A stretch of DNA of 64,000 bases from Anticarsia gemmatalis (GCF_050436995.1 NC_134765.1:4429501-4493500); one strand, 5' to 3'; shown: positions 50,852-63,682, counted from the stretch's first letter. The notes: generated from the letters alone by a model not told the origin. Numbers and translations: made by a program.

Positions 50852-51460
50852 GTAAGTATACCTTAGATACGTTAACGCTTATTTACTATGAAACTATTTG
50901 TACGTAGAAGAAATCATTCATCGCTTATGATTTGGTTGTGAAAAAATGATATCACGTTGACTGCAACTGAGAGTTAACTGTCGCTACAGACCAATGCACC
51001 ATGTCTACCAGAGACTAAAACAATGTTTCATTACACGTAAAACTTAGTTATAATTCTTTGCATTAAAAAGTCCGAACTTTCGTACAACTGCGACGATGTC
51101 TGGACATAAACATCAAAATCCATCCGACTGTCACTCCCTACATACAAACCTAGGTACCAGGGGTATATCACAAACGAAGAGCTCAAGCTTTTAAGCAAAT
51201 TGGTGTTACAAAGCCGTAGAACAATGACAAGGGTGACCCTTCATTCAAGAGGCTTTGCAGACAGTCTTTACACGCTCGAGAATACTGTGGAAAGTCCCCG
51301 TGAAAATTGTGTAGTATTTTTTTATATTATTTTTTGTTTTTTAATGAAGTGGTAGAATCGTTTGCTGGTACTTCTTTGAGCAGTACTGTTCTCAAAATCA
51401 CGTGCAGGGATAACGAAGTTTATTTGTGTCTTTTAAAAAACATTGACAATTTCATCCTAG

Positions 51461-51505
51461 CCGAGACAGTTCCGACAAGAAAACCCTCAAAAACTCCACT
51501 AAGAA
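51461..51505 (+). CDS. cv-c: Candidate 45-nt cassette exon of cv-c
   Basis: Bounded by an acceptor (ttgacaatttcatcctag, with a branch-point-like ttgac) and a strong donor AAGAA|gtaaga. Its length is 45 nt. It receives two bases (CT) from exon 50709 and passes two on, so inclusion keeps the frame and adds 15 residues, RDSSDKKTLKNSTK plus one at the junction, to the serine/lysine-rich linker. It is GC-richer than the intron around it. No homolog is known to me, so it could be a pseudo-exon. Confidence 0.42.
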
Positions 51506-51548
51506 GTAAGAAAAAAGATTAGATTAGATAGAAGAAGATTAGATCAAG

Positions 51549-51787
51549 ACTAGCTGACCCGCGCAACTTCGCTTGCGTCACATAAAAGAGAATGGGTCAT
51601 AACTTTCCCCGTTTTTGTAACATTTTTTTACTGGTACTCTGCTCCTATTGGTCGTAGCGTGATTATATATAGCCTATAGCCTTTCTCGTTCAATAGGAAG
51701 AATTTTTCAAATCGGACCAGTAGTTCCCGATATTAGCGCGTTGAAACAAACAAACAAACTCTTCAGCTTTATAATATTAGTATAGAT
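51549..51787 (+). repeat. ctagctgaccc...tagtatagat interspersed element, copy D
   Basis: Same family as the copy at 8037. It lies 43 bp downstream of the candidate cassette exon. Slightly shorter in the middle. No coding capacity. Confidence 0.75.
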
Positions 51788-54700
51788 TGTTCTTGCAATT
51801 GCATTTATAATAATCAAAAACTTCGTAGAGATCCTGTAATCCCTTAAATAGAACTGTGATATAAAACGGCCTGGAAAATACCATCGGATTACTTTGAAAA
51901 TCTATAAACCACAGTAATACTAAAAGCATCTTAGAAGATATTCCTAAGAAGATTCTTTTAATAATTGGTAAACAAACTTTCCCATAAACAAGGAAGTAAA
52001 ATTATCTCGGCAATCTTTCATAAATATTCTTTCAATCTCATCTACGCTTCCCATACATCAATCATTTCAAAACTGGAAGCGTCAAAACAATGTTTCCATA
52101 CATAATAGGCATCAATTAAATTGGTTAGCACTCGAAACCTTTTGTAAGTCAAATATCAGACGTTTGCGCAATCAAGGGCCAATTATTTTAGTGTGAAGCA
52201 CCCAAAGTACTGTTACATTGCGGCTATGAAACTAGCGGTAATAGTTTTTAACGTTCATTACTCTATTTGCGAAGAATAATGACCCGGTGTACAACATGTC
52301 TAAAGCCTTGCTTTTAGTTGCGGTAACTACATCGCCATCCCAGATGGTTTTTCAGTCAAAAATTTTATTTTTTCATTGCATTGCATTAAATGTAAAACGA
52401 ATTATACAATTCTTAATGACTAATATAACCGGATCTAATTGATAGTAAAGCTTGAAGTTAAGGGTAATTATTGTTCAGCTATCTTAGTATAGGACGAAGT
52501 ACGGAGCGCCCAAGAGATTGTTAATATACCAAAAACATTGTAACTGAACGATACCTGGCCGTGGCTTATTCAAATCTTGCCATAGATAAAACCCAAATCG
52601 AGGCAGTACAGTAAAAAATAATTATTGAGTAATTATATTATTAATAGGTTACTAAAATCGCCCACTTTTCCGCTATTTTCAATACCCAACAGTACATCCT
52701 CATTAACACTCGAATGATTATAGATATTGTGAGGCGAGCTTATTAATTTGATTGTTGCTTGATTGATAGGAATGTTAAGTGGATTGATTCAGCTAACGGA
52801 TTTGTATCGATATAAACTGACAGTATTGTTGGATGTCGATGACCGGCTGCCGATGCTTTTGTTGCGATTATGACGGTCAGATAGGTGTTAAATCATTTAT
52901 AATTGTTGTGCAATGTTATTTTTTAAGTTTTAATGAGTTAGATGTTATGTGATTTGAAAATGTTGCTGAATATAAACATACAATTTCTGAAATATGTACC
53001 ACGGAAAAAAACTTTTGTAACAAAAGGCTGCTTAAATTGGATTACTATAGCTACCTCGAATGTCTTTTGAGTTCAATAAAGTCTTACGACACAGTAAAAG
53101 TTAGTGTAATAGTGACTATTTGAAGTAAAATGAAGACAGTAAGCCACCAATACCGAGTTGTATGTGACGATAACCTTTTATAGAAACAAATCATACAAAA
53201 TACATGCCATGCCAAAATAATACATTGCATAATCCCGTCTTATATTAAGGTCTTCCCTTGACCTTATACATACCAATTTATTTACCGAACACAAATTTTA
53301 CTTACCCAAACCAATCACGACTAACCGCAGTCATCTCACATTATTCTAATAGAAACCATTCCCAGTAATAGGCGCTTAGCAAACACGTCAAAGTGACGCC
53401 CTACAAAGGGCACAATGACTATAATTAAGTCCATTTGTTCTATATTGCATTCGTACGGGCCCTTCACCTATCACGTTTCCATTTTGGATTGCTAAACCGT
53501 AGTAATGATAGACTTGTAAAGGATTAGGTGGCAGTGACAGCGAGTAGCGGAAGCTGAAGCGGGGAAGTTGAAAAGAAAAGCCTTTGGTTTAGTATGGGTA
53601 GACACTGAAATTTAATTGAATGTGAATGAACTTTTTTTTTAGGATCTTGACATACAGGTCGCTGTTTTGTTATCATATTAAAAACAAAAAGTGACAAAAT
53701 AGACTTATAGAACTCTGATCTTTTTAATATCTTCTATCGATAGTATGCATAGATTTCTTCCCAAACGTAAACATAAATCTAACTACAAATAAAACAGTTT
53801 CAAGCAAACCCATTAAAATATACGCAATAAATTACAAAGGCTTTAACATCTATCACAAGAAATTGATGTTGAAAGTTTCAAACATTCGTCTAGTCGCCGC
53901 CAATATCTCACTTTACCCTTTTCACACCCTCTTTGAAAGATTACTATCATGACAATTGCTTTTATTCGAAGAGAAACTCAAACTTTTTACCTGTAACGAA
54001 ATGGAATAAAAATACCGTGATTTATATAAACGTGAGAGATATTACGCGACGTAGATGACGAATAAACCTGAAAACAAAAACAGAATTATTGAACAAGGCC
54101 ATCACTAAAATGTTAGCGCAGTCTGTTTGGACTTTGACACTACTGCCTTTTTTTAAATCGCATATCAGTTAGTAATAATGACTTATTCAAAACGAAAAGG
54201 AATACTAACTTTTTACAAGCATTACATTTTAAAACGCGGCGTTCGCTTTCCGCTCCCGCAAAAGCTTTTCATTCCGCTATCACTAAGACCTTTTCCTTAT
54301 ATGTATTGCGTTGCCCTACATAAAGGGCGTCTGTATACAGAGCGGAAAGCACTTAATGCAAGATTAATTGTTGCCGTGTGAATTTGACGGTTTCAATGAG
54401 AAGCCAGGGTCGAATATTGAAGTAAATGTTCCGTAGGTGTTGCTGGGTGTGATCGGTACAGGGCTATATTTTGCTTTATAGTTAGAATAATACACGTAGC
54501 GCCTTGATAGTTGTATTAAACCATTAGTAGTGACTTTGCTATTAATTTATCTTACGAAAACTGACACTCTCTCTACTAAAATAGACGTTGGATTCAAAAT
54601 AGTCGAAAGAATTATATGTTATCTTAGCTCCGTGTAAATTGAATTCATCATCATTGTCTTGAAGTCATCCCACATTAAGTTGGAAAATAAGCGATTATTA

Positions 54701-57700
54701 TCTAATCAATCTAGTTTACCTTCAGTAAAAACTTTTCTCATAATAACTACTAAAAGAATCTATGCGGTACCCCAACCTGTTGTTCAACAGTGTAAAATAA
54801 GATGCACTTGAATCCAATTCACTTACATTAGCCAGTCAAGATAACGTTTTAATATCAAAATTATACTTTCTAATTATAGAGCAGAACTTTCTACTTAAGA
54901 ACAATAAAATTGTTAATGAAATTCAATGTTTATAAACATTAGAAGATTTAAGAGGCGAGACGTAAATAATTTCAAACTTCCTTTACATTATCTACAGTGC
55001 TGCAGTTTTTTTTTGTATTTTTGTTTGTCATCAAACTAGTCATAGAGTCCAAATTTTATTACTACTGAATAAGTATTGGTTAGATTATCAGGTAGAATTT
55101 AGACAGTTGCTTTCATGCATTAGTTGTCACCTATGTATCGGATGGATTATCTTCCTTGAGACGTGAAACTGATGATATGATCCTCGCTTAGTATTCCGTG
55201 ATACTTTTACAGTGGTTATCTTTTCTTATTCAATATTGGATAAGGCACTTGTTTTCTATCTCGCCTTATGGTAAGTGTCGATGAAGGCAGGGATGTTACA
55301 TGCCTATCCAAATGATACTCATTCCATAAAAATCCAAAAAAAATGTCTTAGAAAGATTATCAAAATATTTTCCCAAAATAGTATATCTAAAATAATAAAC
55401 ATACATCATCAAAAAGAAACGTAAACCGCCCGTAAAATTCCCTAAACCATTAAGAACAAAAAACAACTTGGCCCTTGTTTCAAACTTTTCCATACAAATA
55501 AGGCTTGATCTGGAATGAACAACTTTTTTCTGTTAAAAGGCCTGATAAAGTTTCCACTGTTCCGTGGCGTATAAGTTCAGAAGTTGTTTGAAAGGAAAAA
55601 TTACTATTTTTAGAGCAGATACGTGTCGTGCTTTGAAAATGTGTTGTTGAAGTTTGATCCTTTGTTAACTGTGAAGTCTTTTTAGATACTTTTGATGTAA
55701 TAAGGGAAGTAAAGTTGTTTTTAGTTTTAGATTCTGATTAAATTCGCTTCTTTGTGATTTTTCATTACATAAGAATAATGAACAAAAAAGTAAAGGAATT
55801 ATGCAATTAATACCTATCTATTTTTGCTTTGGTCTCTGCCTACCCCTAAGGGAAAGGTCACCATTTTATATATATATATTATGTATGATTAACTGGTGTT
55901 GATAGAGTATTCTTAACTCTTATTTTTTTATAATTTAATGACATAATCTAAGATGAATAGATTTAATCTGAATTATTAATTTAATTTAATTATACAACAA
56001 TTTCGACTCAAAAACCGTTTCATAAAATCCTTAAACAGACAATGAATTTGTTATCTTACAATTAATAGGGGAGGTTTCAAATTAAAATGTAACAGTGTAC
56101 AGTTTAATTTAATAGAATATTCATTGGGAGCTAATTGAACTCCAAAAGTTTTGAGGCTTTATGCTATGTGTACACTAGACTTAGAATTTCAGTTCGTACT
56201 TACAGACGGTATACTTACTTTTTAATTTAGTTAACTGTGTAATTAAAATTACTCACGTTATAATAATAATAATAACAAGTTTTTTGAGACATTTTGATGA
56301 TTTACAAACCATGATATTAAGAAAAGTAAGTGTAATGGATATACTTTTTAAGAAAAAGAAGGCTTTCCTGAAGCCCGGTTTCACCTTTTTTGACAAGTTT
56401 TAGATAGAATTTTGACAGTTGTATTCATACATTTTCTGTCAGCTTACATACCTATTAAGCAGGTTAGGTTTTCTGGCACTTATTCATTTGCTGTGACAGT
56501 AGTACTAAGCCTGTTAGCAAAAATTTGGTGTCGAGAAAAACTTCCTCGTCAGTTATACTCAAAAGTTACGACAGAACAAGTTTAGGATAATACTCCCTAA
56601 ATCAAATTATAATATTATTGCAATCCTGACAGAAAGGAAAAGTTTTTAATTGGATTTAGAAGCGAGCGGCGAAAGACAACACAGAATAAAATATTTCCAG
56701 ACACTTTTTGGGGAAACTCTTGGCATACTAAAAGCAAATATACAAGCAAGCAAGCATACTAAAAAAAAAAATTAAGAGGCAGTTTTCAAATAACTGTATT
56801 TACTTAACTTATCTAAGTCTAAGATGTATAAACTTTTAAGATACACGTTAAGTAATTTAATTTAGCCGATAGACGTTACGTAATCTAAATTACTTATCCA
56901 AATTAATTGGTTCATGACATAAAAATAAGTTCCATATTAGATTTGGGTCAAAATAAAAAAAGACTCAGTGAAAATTTTGTTCTTGTATTTTTCTCAATTA
57001 TATGTTTCAGTGTTCATCAAATGATTTCCAACTTCCTAAAAGAACATAGAAAACAACAAAACCCATTTGACAATAGAATCCATCACAAAGAAATCCAATA
57101 AAGTCTCTCCCAATTTTCTTAAAACACACCAATAAAAGTCTTTTATTCCATTATTTCTTCATACGTACACCGTATTCACATAATAGTACCTTTTGTTACA
57201 AACTCAAGGCTCTTAATCTGTGACCCAGAAGCTGTATTAAATTATATTGCGAGGATTTTTCCCTTGACGCAATAAACAGCTTCCATTTTGAAGAGAAAGC
57301 CGCCGTTCATATTAAACTTTTTGAGGGTATTCAGAAAATGCTCGGTGTATTATTACGCTTTGGTGATCTGAAAATAATGTATACGACTGTAGATTTTGTG
57401 TTCTTGGTTTTGATATTTGTATCATACAATATCTTATTATCCTCTGTTTTAAAACCCAGAGATCAAAAAATGTAGGCTGTCCTAATGTTCCCTCTACATA
57501 ACTATATTAAAGAACACTTATAAAAGAATGTACTAATCTTCCATGCCCTTGAGGAAAACAGATGTCATACTCTATGTAATGAAAGCAGTGGGTTTATTGC
57601 TGAGGAAACTTTTTAATAAGCCAATGTTGCTATTTCTAGTAAACAATTAGCTTCTTCGTGTAACTTGAAGTTTAAAGACAATCTTTAATTATTATGGTAA

Positions 57701-58256
57701 CAACATAACGACGCCTCTCTTATTACCACATTTCACAAGATGTATTTAATTCCAAGTAATATCTGTACCGATTTCAAGAACCAGACAGTGACTGAAAATT
57801 CCCGGAAAGAATTCCCAACAATTGAAAGGAAAATAAATATTATGAAACAATGATCGTTTCCCCAACTTTCATAACGTCATTACCAAGAAACCACCTTTGC
57901 TTTAATTAATACGCCATTAAATTGCGTAATATAATGAAAATAAATTGATGTTTATTAATTTGACGAGTTCCAAAACTTGGCACTTTGGGCCAAGCCCAAA
58001 AGTTTGGAATAACTTTAGAGCCATAATAGGCCGTCCGAAGGTTTATGGAGATGAGTTAGTGGGCTTTTAAAACGATGTTTGCAAATTCCTTGCATTTGTG
58101 ACGAAATATTAGCTTCCTTGGAGACGCTTAAGATGATGTATGTCTTAAGTTTATCGATTAAAGTTTAAATTTACGCTGAAATAAACGCTCAAAGTTTTAC
58201 CTTACCCTTGTGTGATATTAAAACCGTACTAAAAGTGACAATTCCACTTGTTTCAG

Positions 58257-58866
58257 ATTAACAGTACCAGGCCAGACAATGATACAGTTACCAAGCGACA
58301 AAGAAGACGAAGAAGAAACAGGAACACGTTTCCGACGCACCGGCTCCGAAAGACTACGGGACGGTGCCAAAGCGTTACTTCGAAGAGTCGAATCCTTGAA
58401 AACTCGAAGAAGAAAACGGCAAAACCGGACAGAAGTCATTGTATCCTCCCCACACTTTCTGGACGTGCAGCAAGACAAATACCCTGATCTAAACTACATA
58501 GACATGACTCCAACCACACCGACAGCTTTTCCGTTCCCAGATTTCCATAGTTCACCCATTCATGCTCCAGCAATTCGAACACAACCACCTTCACCCATGA
58601 CTGTGATGCCCCCCTCCCCAATTGCTCCTTTAGAACAATCCTTTGTCCTAAACCCACCTTTTGGAGACGACAGTTCAAGTTACGCGTCTGATGGAAGTAT
58701 GGGCTCGAGTAATAAAAGCTCTAAGTCTAAACTGGGAAGGGCAAAGAGAATGTTTCATCGAGGGATTAAGAATGAGGATACAAGCGCTTTGAGTGATTCG
58801 GAATGTCAACCTGCGAGCTGGAGGCACAATTATTATAAAGATCACAGTACTCACCCGAATACTGAG
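58257..58866 (+). CDS. cv-c: cv-c homolog, large serine/proline-rich linker exon
   Basis: The exon follows ttgtttcag and ends ACTGAG|gtatgt. It has one base completing Leu, then 203 codons. Near the start an acidic patch (KEDEEE) leads to a basic amphipathic stretch, LRDGAKALLRRVESLKTRRR, which corresponds to DLC1 KTRSLLKRMESLKLK. Then comes VIVSSPHFLDVQQDKYPDLN, equivalent to DLC1 LIISGPILQ, the region near its focal-adhesion contacts. A proline-rich low-complexity section (PPSPMTVMPPSPIAP) and a serine cluster (SMGSSNKSSKSK) follow. Such linkers are phosphorylated and target the RhoGAP in the family (known for DLC1). Reading through the donor ends at a stop at 58918, so splicing is needed. 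Confidence 0.93.
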
Positions 58867-59712
58867 GTATGTACCTATAATAAAGCAATGAGAAAGTACA
58901 AGATACAAAAAATCTTCTAATTCTCTGTCACAGTTCACTCTTTAACGTAAAATTCGTATACGCATTAGCCATTTAAAACCTTCTCCTATAAATTTTGCAA
59001 CAGTAAAATCTCCACACGTTTATATTTAAATCTTTTTCTTTAAGATAGTACGGAATACATATTTATTTGCTACGATATTACTCTATCCCTCAATCCGATG
59101 CATCTGTCCTCTGAAATCGACTACTGTGTATTGCATATCAATTACGTGTACCCAAGCACCTGAATACAAAATTATGCGTATCATACTTGAAGCATACTCC
59201 AAGTAGTTTCCTGTAGAATCCTACTACAGTTTGATTATCTTGGAAGCTGAGAACTTTACGCAAATAGTTTACACTAACTTACAAGTACTAAAACTATTAC
59301 ACGAACAGCGCGATGTCTTGAAGGATTTAATTTAAACTACATGCTTAAGTTCGTTTGAGCAGACGTGTTCTTGAGATAGGTATTAGCGCAGATATTCTGC
59401 TAGCTGAGGATTTATCAGCTTAAGTTAAATTCTAGAGTATAAAGACTACAAAGTTTAACTCTTACTAAGGCTTTCTACTTGACACTTAAGTAAAGAAAAA
59501 GTATCCTATGTTGGATTAATTTAACTATTTTCATGCCATATTTCGAACTCGGAGTAGACTTGTATACCTTAAAAGGCAGAGATAACACTTTCATATAAGT
59601 ATTTTTTTTATAACTGTAGATTAACTACAAAACCAGAGAGATATATTGTCTAAAATTTCCCCCTACATTTATTGGAGATACTACCAATATTTTAATGTCC
59701 TTATAATTCCAG
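58867..59712. other. Intron, 846 bp
   Basis: AT-rich with normal splice sites. Nothing recognisable inside. Confidence 0.8.
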
Positions 59713-59855
59713 GTTTATGTGGAACCCCCATCACCAGTGGAGCTAAAACCCGACCCTGAGGTACTCCGAGAGGTGCAGAAGTCGCCAGGACACACTGTCA
59801 ACAGGCGCCAGGCGATCAGGACGAGTTCCTTAAACCTGGGGAAAGAGGGGCAAAA
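59713..59855 (+). CDS. cv-c: cv-c homolog, linker exon
   Basis: 47 codons plus two bases between ataattccag and gtaagt. The peptide starts VYVEPPSPVELKPDPEVLRE and ends with RRQAIRTSSLNLGKEGQ. The RxSSLNL segment is a plausible basophilic-kinase site (inference). No named domain. Placement is by open frame and matching phases on both sides. Confidence 0.9.
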
Positions 59856-60916
59856 GTAAGTTTACGATATGAACTTAACATTGATATTATGACCCAAGAA
59901 GGTAAGATTATTTTGAAGCCGTTGCACTTAACATCCAGTAAACGATTAGAGAAATAGGCTGTCATTAGCCAAATCAGTTTTACGTCACAGCCACTTTTGT
60001 CTGCATATTTTTGTAAACGATGGTAGAAATTTATTCCTAATTGATGACAACAGATTACTCGATAACCATTGACAAAGGTCCATTAGACAGCTTGAACAAT
60101 TTTAGCTAAAAATCCATTGCTCCTATATCTATTTTACATCAGCTTCAGACCATATTGATATTTCAAACATCAAAAATATCACTTCGAAAAGCACTTAAAA
60201 CCATGTGATAGATTATTATTTTTGGGTCATAAAGAACAACAAAAAAATGGTGCAGCAATCCCGTACGCATTTGAAAGCGACATTAACAAAACTAATTACT
60301 CCAGAACCCATTAGAGGGGAACGAGTGTCGTAATGTAGTTCTAATGTGGCGCGAATAACTTATTGCCATGCTAATGCCTATGGTAACTGTATGTCCGACA
60401 GTGAAATGGAAGTTTTGTGAGTGTGAAAATGTTTGCAGTGCATTATAGTATGGACGTGATTGTTTTTTCGTGTTTTCTTGTGTTTCTCAGGTGAAAATGT
60501 GTGAGTATCTAGTGTTAGTTAATACATTATTTAGGGTTATATTAGTATCTAAACACGAAGTAGGTGTGTGTAGGGATGGGCAATATGAGGCGTGCGTCTG
60601 CCTTGATTTTAAAATGTAATGTTATTTGTGTGAATAAAGTAAAATCTAAGTTAACTTTTAGTTAGTTGGTAATAGTGTCATGAAATCTTGTCTTATATTG
60701 GTTTTAAGGTTGTACTATTCTATGCCCCATCATTTTGGGTAACTCTACTCGGAATAAAAAATAAGAATATGCACGATTCCGTGTAGATTTTTCATCTACA
60801 CGTATTCGTAGAAGGGTCCACATCATCATAAAAGCATATGTAGTTAAAGCATTCATAGCTATTTATTAGCTAAGCAACTGCGCCGTACCTAAGACTTAAC
60901 TTCTTCTCGTCTTTAG
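59856..60916. other. Intron, 1.06 kb
   Basis: No repeats or open frames of note. Confidence 0.75.
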
Positions 60917-61057
60917 GTTCCGTGACCGAAGTCTCAAACGTGACAAATCAGCGTCCCGAAGTTCAGAGCTGGATAGCAGCCCCAATTCAGCTGGATCCAG
61001 GTCTCACGACGGAGACCACGAAGATGATGACGACAGCCTCGATATAAAGTCTAAGAA
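60917..61057 (+). CDS. cv-c: cv-c homolog, serine/acidic linker exon
   Basis: The exon runs between cgtctttag and gtaagt. One base completes Lys, 46 codons follow and two bases are passed on. It begins FRDRSLKRDKSASRSSELDS (basic, serine-rich) and ends acidic (HEDDDDSLDIKSK). It is equivalent in position to the DLC1 region rich in serines upstream of RWHSFQ. No domain assigned. Confidence 0.9.
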
Positions 61058-61419
61058 GTAAGTCAATATTTACAAACATAAAAATAATAGAGACATTATG
61101 ACAATAGCTACTAAGGAATTTATAGGCAGATAAAATTTATTTCAATTGTTCAAGAATCCTTTATGGTTGTGTTATACCATTCTTACATTGGTTGCCGTCG
61201 GGAGATCAGTCCAATTTCAAAGTGTAGAGTGATTTCATCGCATTGAAATCTTTGAATCAATTTTACAAGCAATTTGAATACTGCAGTAAAAATTATCTTC
61301 AAACAACTCGAAACAATCTGATTGGTGCCAGTTTTGGGGTTAATTTCACATTTAATTTGTTTTTTTTTTTAATCGAGTTTTTAGGGATCTTATTTTTAAT
61401 CTGTTGATTGCTATTTCAG
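61058..61419. other. Intron, 362 bp
   Basis: AT-rich, with a poly-T run before the acceptor. Nothing else. Confidence 0.8.
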
Positions 61420-61529
61420 GAACAACATTCCACGATGGTACTCATTTAGGACGAGTGCGTTGAACGGTGGTCCTAAGGCCAACAACACGTTGCAGCCGTC
61501 GCCTAACCAGAAGGATCCCGATTCTTATC
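61420..61529 (+). CDS. cv-c: cv-c homolog, exon with the conserved RWYSF motif
   Basis: The exon runs between gctatttcag and gtaagt. One base completes Lys, then 36 codons, then one base. NNIPRWYSFRTSALNGG corresponds to the DLC1/STARD13 motif RLRWHSFQSSHRPSL, a short conserved patch preceding the RhoGAP domain. The rest (ANNTLQPSPNQKDPDSY) is linker. Confidence 0.92.
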
Positions 61530-61967
61530 GTAAGTAACCATTCATATTTAGAAATAAATTAGGGTGTATCAAACCTATAAAAATATGGTAAGATTTTCGT
61601 ATGGTTGATGAATAATACAAACAGCCCCTATTTCTGGATAATAGCAATGAGTTGCTCTTTGGTTAATTCAACGCTATGATTGAGCTTTCATGCGACTAAT
61701 TTCCTATCATAAAATAATTTAAAATGTAATATAAATAAACATAATTTTCTTAAAAATAATAACAAAATTTTCATAATTCTCGACAAATTCAAAAAACACA
61801 TTTATTTGTTAAGCTGTTTACTTTTACCTATGCATTAAAATTAATGTCGCTGTTATGAAAATGAAATAGGAACAAAAACTAGCCAACTTTTCCTTTTCCA
61901 GTATTTCGAATATCGGTATTATGAATAACAAATAGAATCAAAAACTTACGATTTTTTCCTTTTCTAG
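61530..61967. other. Intron, 438 bp, with a duplicated acceptor region
   Basis: Its last 66-130 bases contain two similar copies of the acceptor: (tt)ttccttttccag|tatttcga ending at 61901 and ttttttccttttctag|tatctcga ending at 61967. See the finding on this region. Confidence 0.8.
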
Positions 61968-62135
61968 TATCTCGACCAATGTCATCTCTCTCATGCGGTC
62001 AACTGCACATCTTGAGGAAACTGGCTCTCCTGCGCCTCACGGCGTGCATGGAGCGATACTGTCCATCACACAAGTCTGGCTGGAACTGGGAACTGCCCAA
62101 ACTGATCAGGAAGATTAAAACCCCTGACTATAAAG
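61968..62135 (+). CDS. cv-c: cv-c homolog, pre-RhoGAP exon
   Basis: Two bases complete Leu, then 55 codons, then one base before gtaaga. The segment GQLHILRKLALLRLTACMER followed by YCPSHKSGWNWELPKLIRKI and KTPDYK is nearly collinear with DLC1 NLLQKYSLLKLTALLEKYTPSNKHGFSWAVPKFMKRIKVPDYK. This is the conserved helical lead-in to the RhoGAP domain and one of the best identifiers of the family. Confidence 0.96.
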
Positions 62136-63569
62136 GTAAGAAAACAAATAGATAAACTGTGTTTTGAGGTCGTTTGTTGGTTTTCAGGAAAATAATCTCC
62201 GAAATTAATTAGCACTACAGATATTAACTGTAGTAAAATGTTTGAAACCCGCTTATATAATCGAATACGGTTGCGTGTCAGCTTTAATTTTCATGATTTT
62301 GGAATTTATTGAACTTTGGTATAGATTTTGATTAAAATATATGAAATAAATACTTTTTTATAGTACTTTTGAGCTTGAAAACAGTTCTCGAGGAGTATGT
62401 GACTGCTACAATATTTGTTTCAGATGAATCGTTATTGAGTCGATATTTATTTTTACACACAAAATATCAAGCCTGTTCACGCAAGATATAGCAAAATCAC
62501 ATATTGTTTGATCCAAAAATACCGTGAACTCAATAAAATTTTATACGGTACTTAACAATCTGACATTTGAAACAACAAAGCCTTTATTATCCTATCCGGG
62601 GGCGGAACAGTACTGTCCAATATCTTTTTATGAATTTCAACCTTATGTATGAAAGCCAAAGTTCAATTTCCTTCCTTTATGGTAATCACGTATGTGATTA
62701 TAGGAACACAGATATGTTTGAACATTTTGGACACTTCCACCTACGTCGAACGTTTTATTTATTTTTTTATTATTACAATATTTTTGGCATTTTTATCTTG
62801 AACCAGAGAATCGATTTTCGGACAGGAAGACTACAACAGCAAAATTCATCACGATATAATAAAGTCAATTAAATAAAAATGTAAAAATCAACCCATAATT
62901 GTCCCATTGTTGGGCGTTTGTCTTCTCCCAAAATGAGGAAGATATTAAGGCTTAGAAACCACCACAATAGCCAAGTGTGGATTGGACTAAACTCTTAAAG
63001 GGTAGCAAAAATAATAGCCCGTTATTTATAATAACAAGAATATTTATATTAAGTAGATCTAGTCGTTACTTCACGAACTACAAAACTTTTTCAATTTCAC
63101 GTAAGAGCACTTTGGAGAATGGAATAAGTTGGATCAAACTAATTTTGTCGACACTTAATTATATTCTGAAGATCGTCGAGAGAATATTTTGTCGATAGAA
63201 GTAGTAAAGTAATAATAAACGATATTGTAACGATAAGTAGACTACTTGTAGGAACAGGATTACTTATATATCAGTTTTATTCAGCATTTGAATACGAGAC
63301 TATGTGATACTTAGAAAGGCACTATGTTAACAACGGCAACGATCAATGTAATCGAGAGAGATGTATCGTTATTTATTTCTAACTGAAAATATTTCATTTA
63401 AATCAACTGCCAGAGATAAAAAAATCGCATTTCACAATTGAAAGCTCGAATTTTGGAGATGCATATTCTTCTTTATCTTTAAATCGAAACAATCAGTTCA
63501 ACCATATTGTCACCTGAAGTACCGGTCATGTTATTTAAATTAATAAAAAATGTTTTCTGAATGTTTCAG
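62136..63569. other. Intron, 1.4 kb
   Basis: It contains a moth interspersed-repeat fragment at about 62888-62980. Small open frames at 62.6-63.2 kb are intronic and unsupported. Confidence 0.7.
62888..62980 (+). repeat. Interspersed moth repeat fragment (cccattgttgggcg...)
   Basis: The stretch cccataattgtcccattgttgggcgtttg...aaaatgaggaagatattaaggcttagaaaccaccacaatagccaagtgtggattgg matches a repeat phrase that I recognise from many lepidopteran genomes (…cccactgctgggcaagggtctcctcc…gaggccttgagtccaccacgctggccaagtgcggg…). It is diverged. Class is unknown to me. Confidence 0.5.
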
Positions 63570-63682
63570 ATAAGACAGTATTCGGAGTACCGCTCACAGT
63601 ATCTCTACAGCGAACAGGACACGCTCTACCAAAGCCGATACAATGTGCGCTAAACTGGCTCAAGAATAACGCATTGGATCAG
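63570..63682 (+). CDS. cv-c: cv-c homolog, first RhoGAP exon
   Basis: Two bases complete Asp, then 37 codons, ending GATCAG|gtaaat. DKTVFGVPLTVSLQRTGHAL then PKPIQCALNWLKNNALDQ matches DLC1 DRSVFGVPLTVNVQRTGQPLPQSIQQAMRYLRNHCLDQ. This is the N-terminal helix region of the RhoGAP fold, which stimulates GTP hydrolysis by Rho-family GTPases (Rho1 in Drosophila for Cv-c). It contains no catalytic residue; those follow in the next exon. Confidence 0.97.

Larger units (their letters stand above)
50852..58256. other. 7.4-kb intron
   Basis: It contains a candidate 45-nt cassette exon (51461-51505), one copy of the ctagctgaccc repeat (51549-51787) and, near 55.84 kb, a fragment resembling a moth repeat tail (ggtctctgcctacccctaagggaa). 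Otherwise AT-rich with nothing recognisable. Confidence 0.65.

Noticed and set aside
58218..58938. Several antisense or shifted frames around 58.2-58.9 kb
   Set aside because: Shadows of the 610-nt linker exon; only the frame that continues the DLC-family protein with matching phases is kept.
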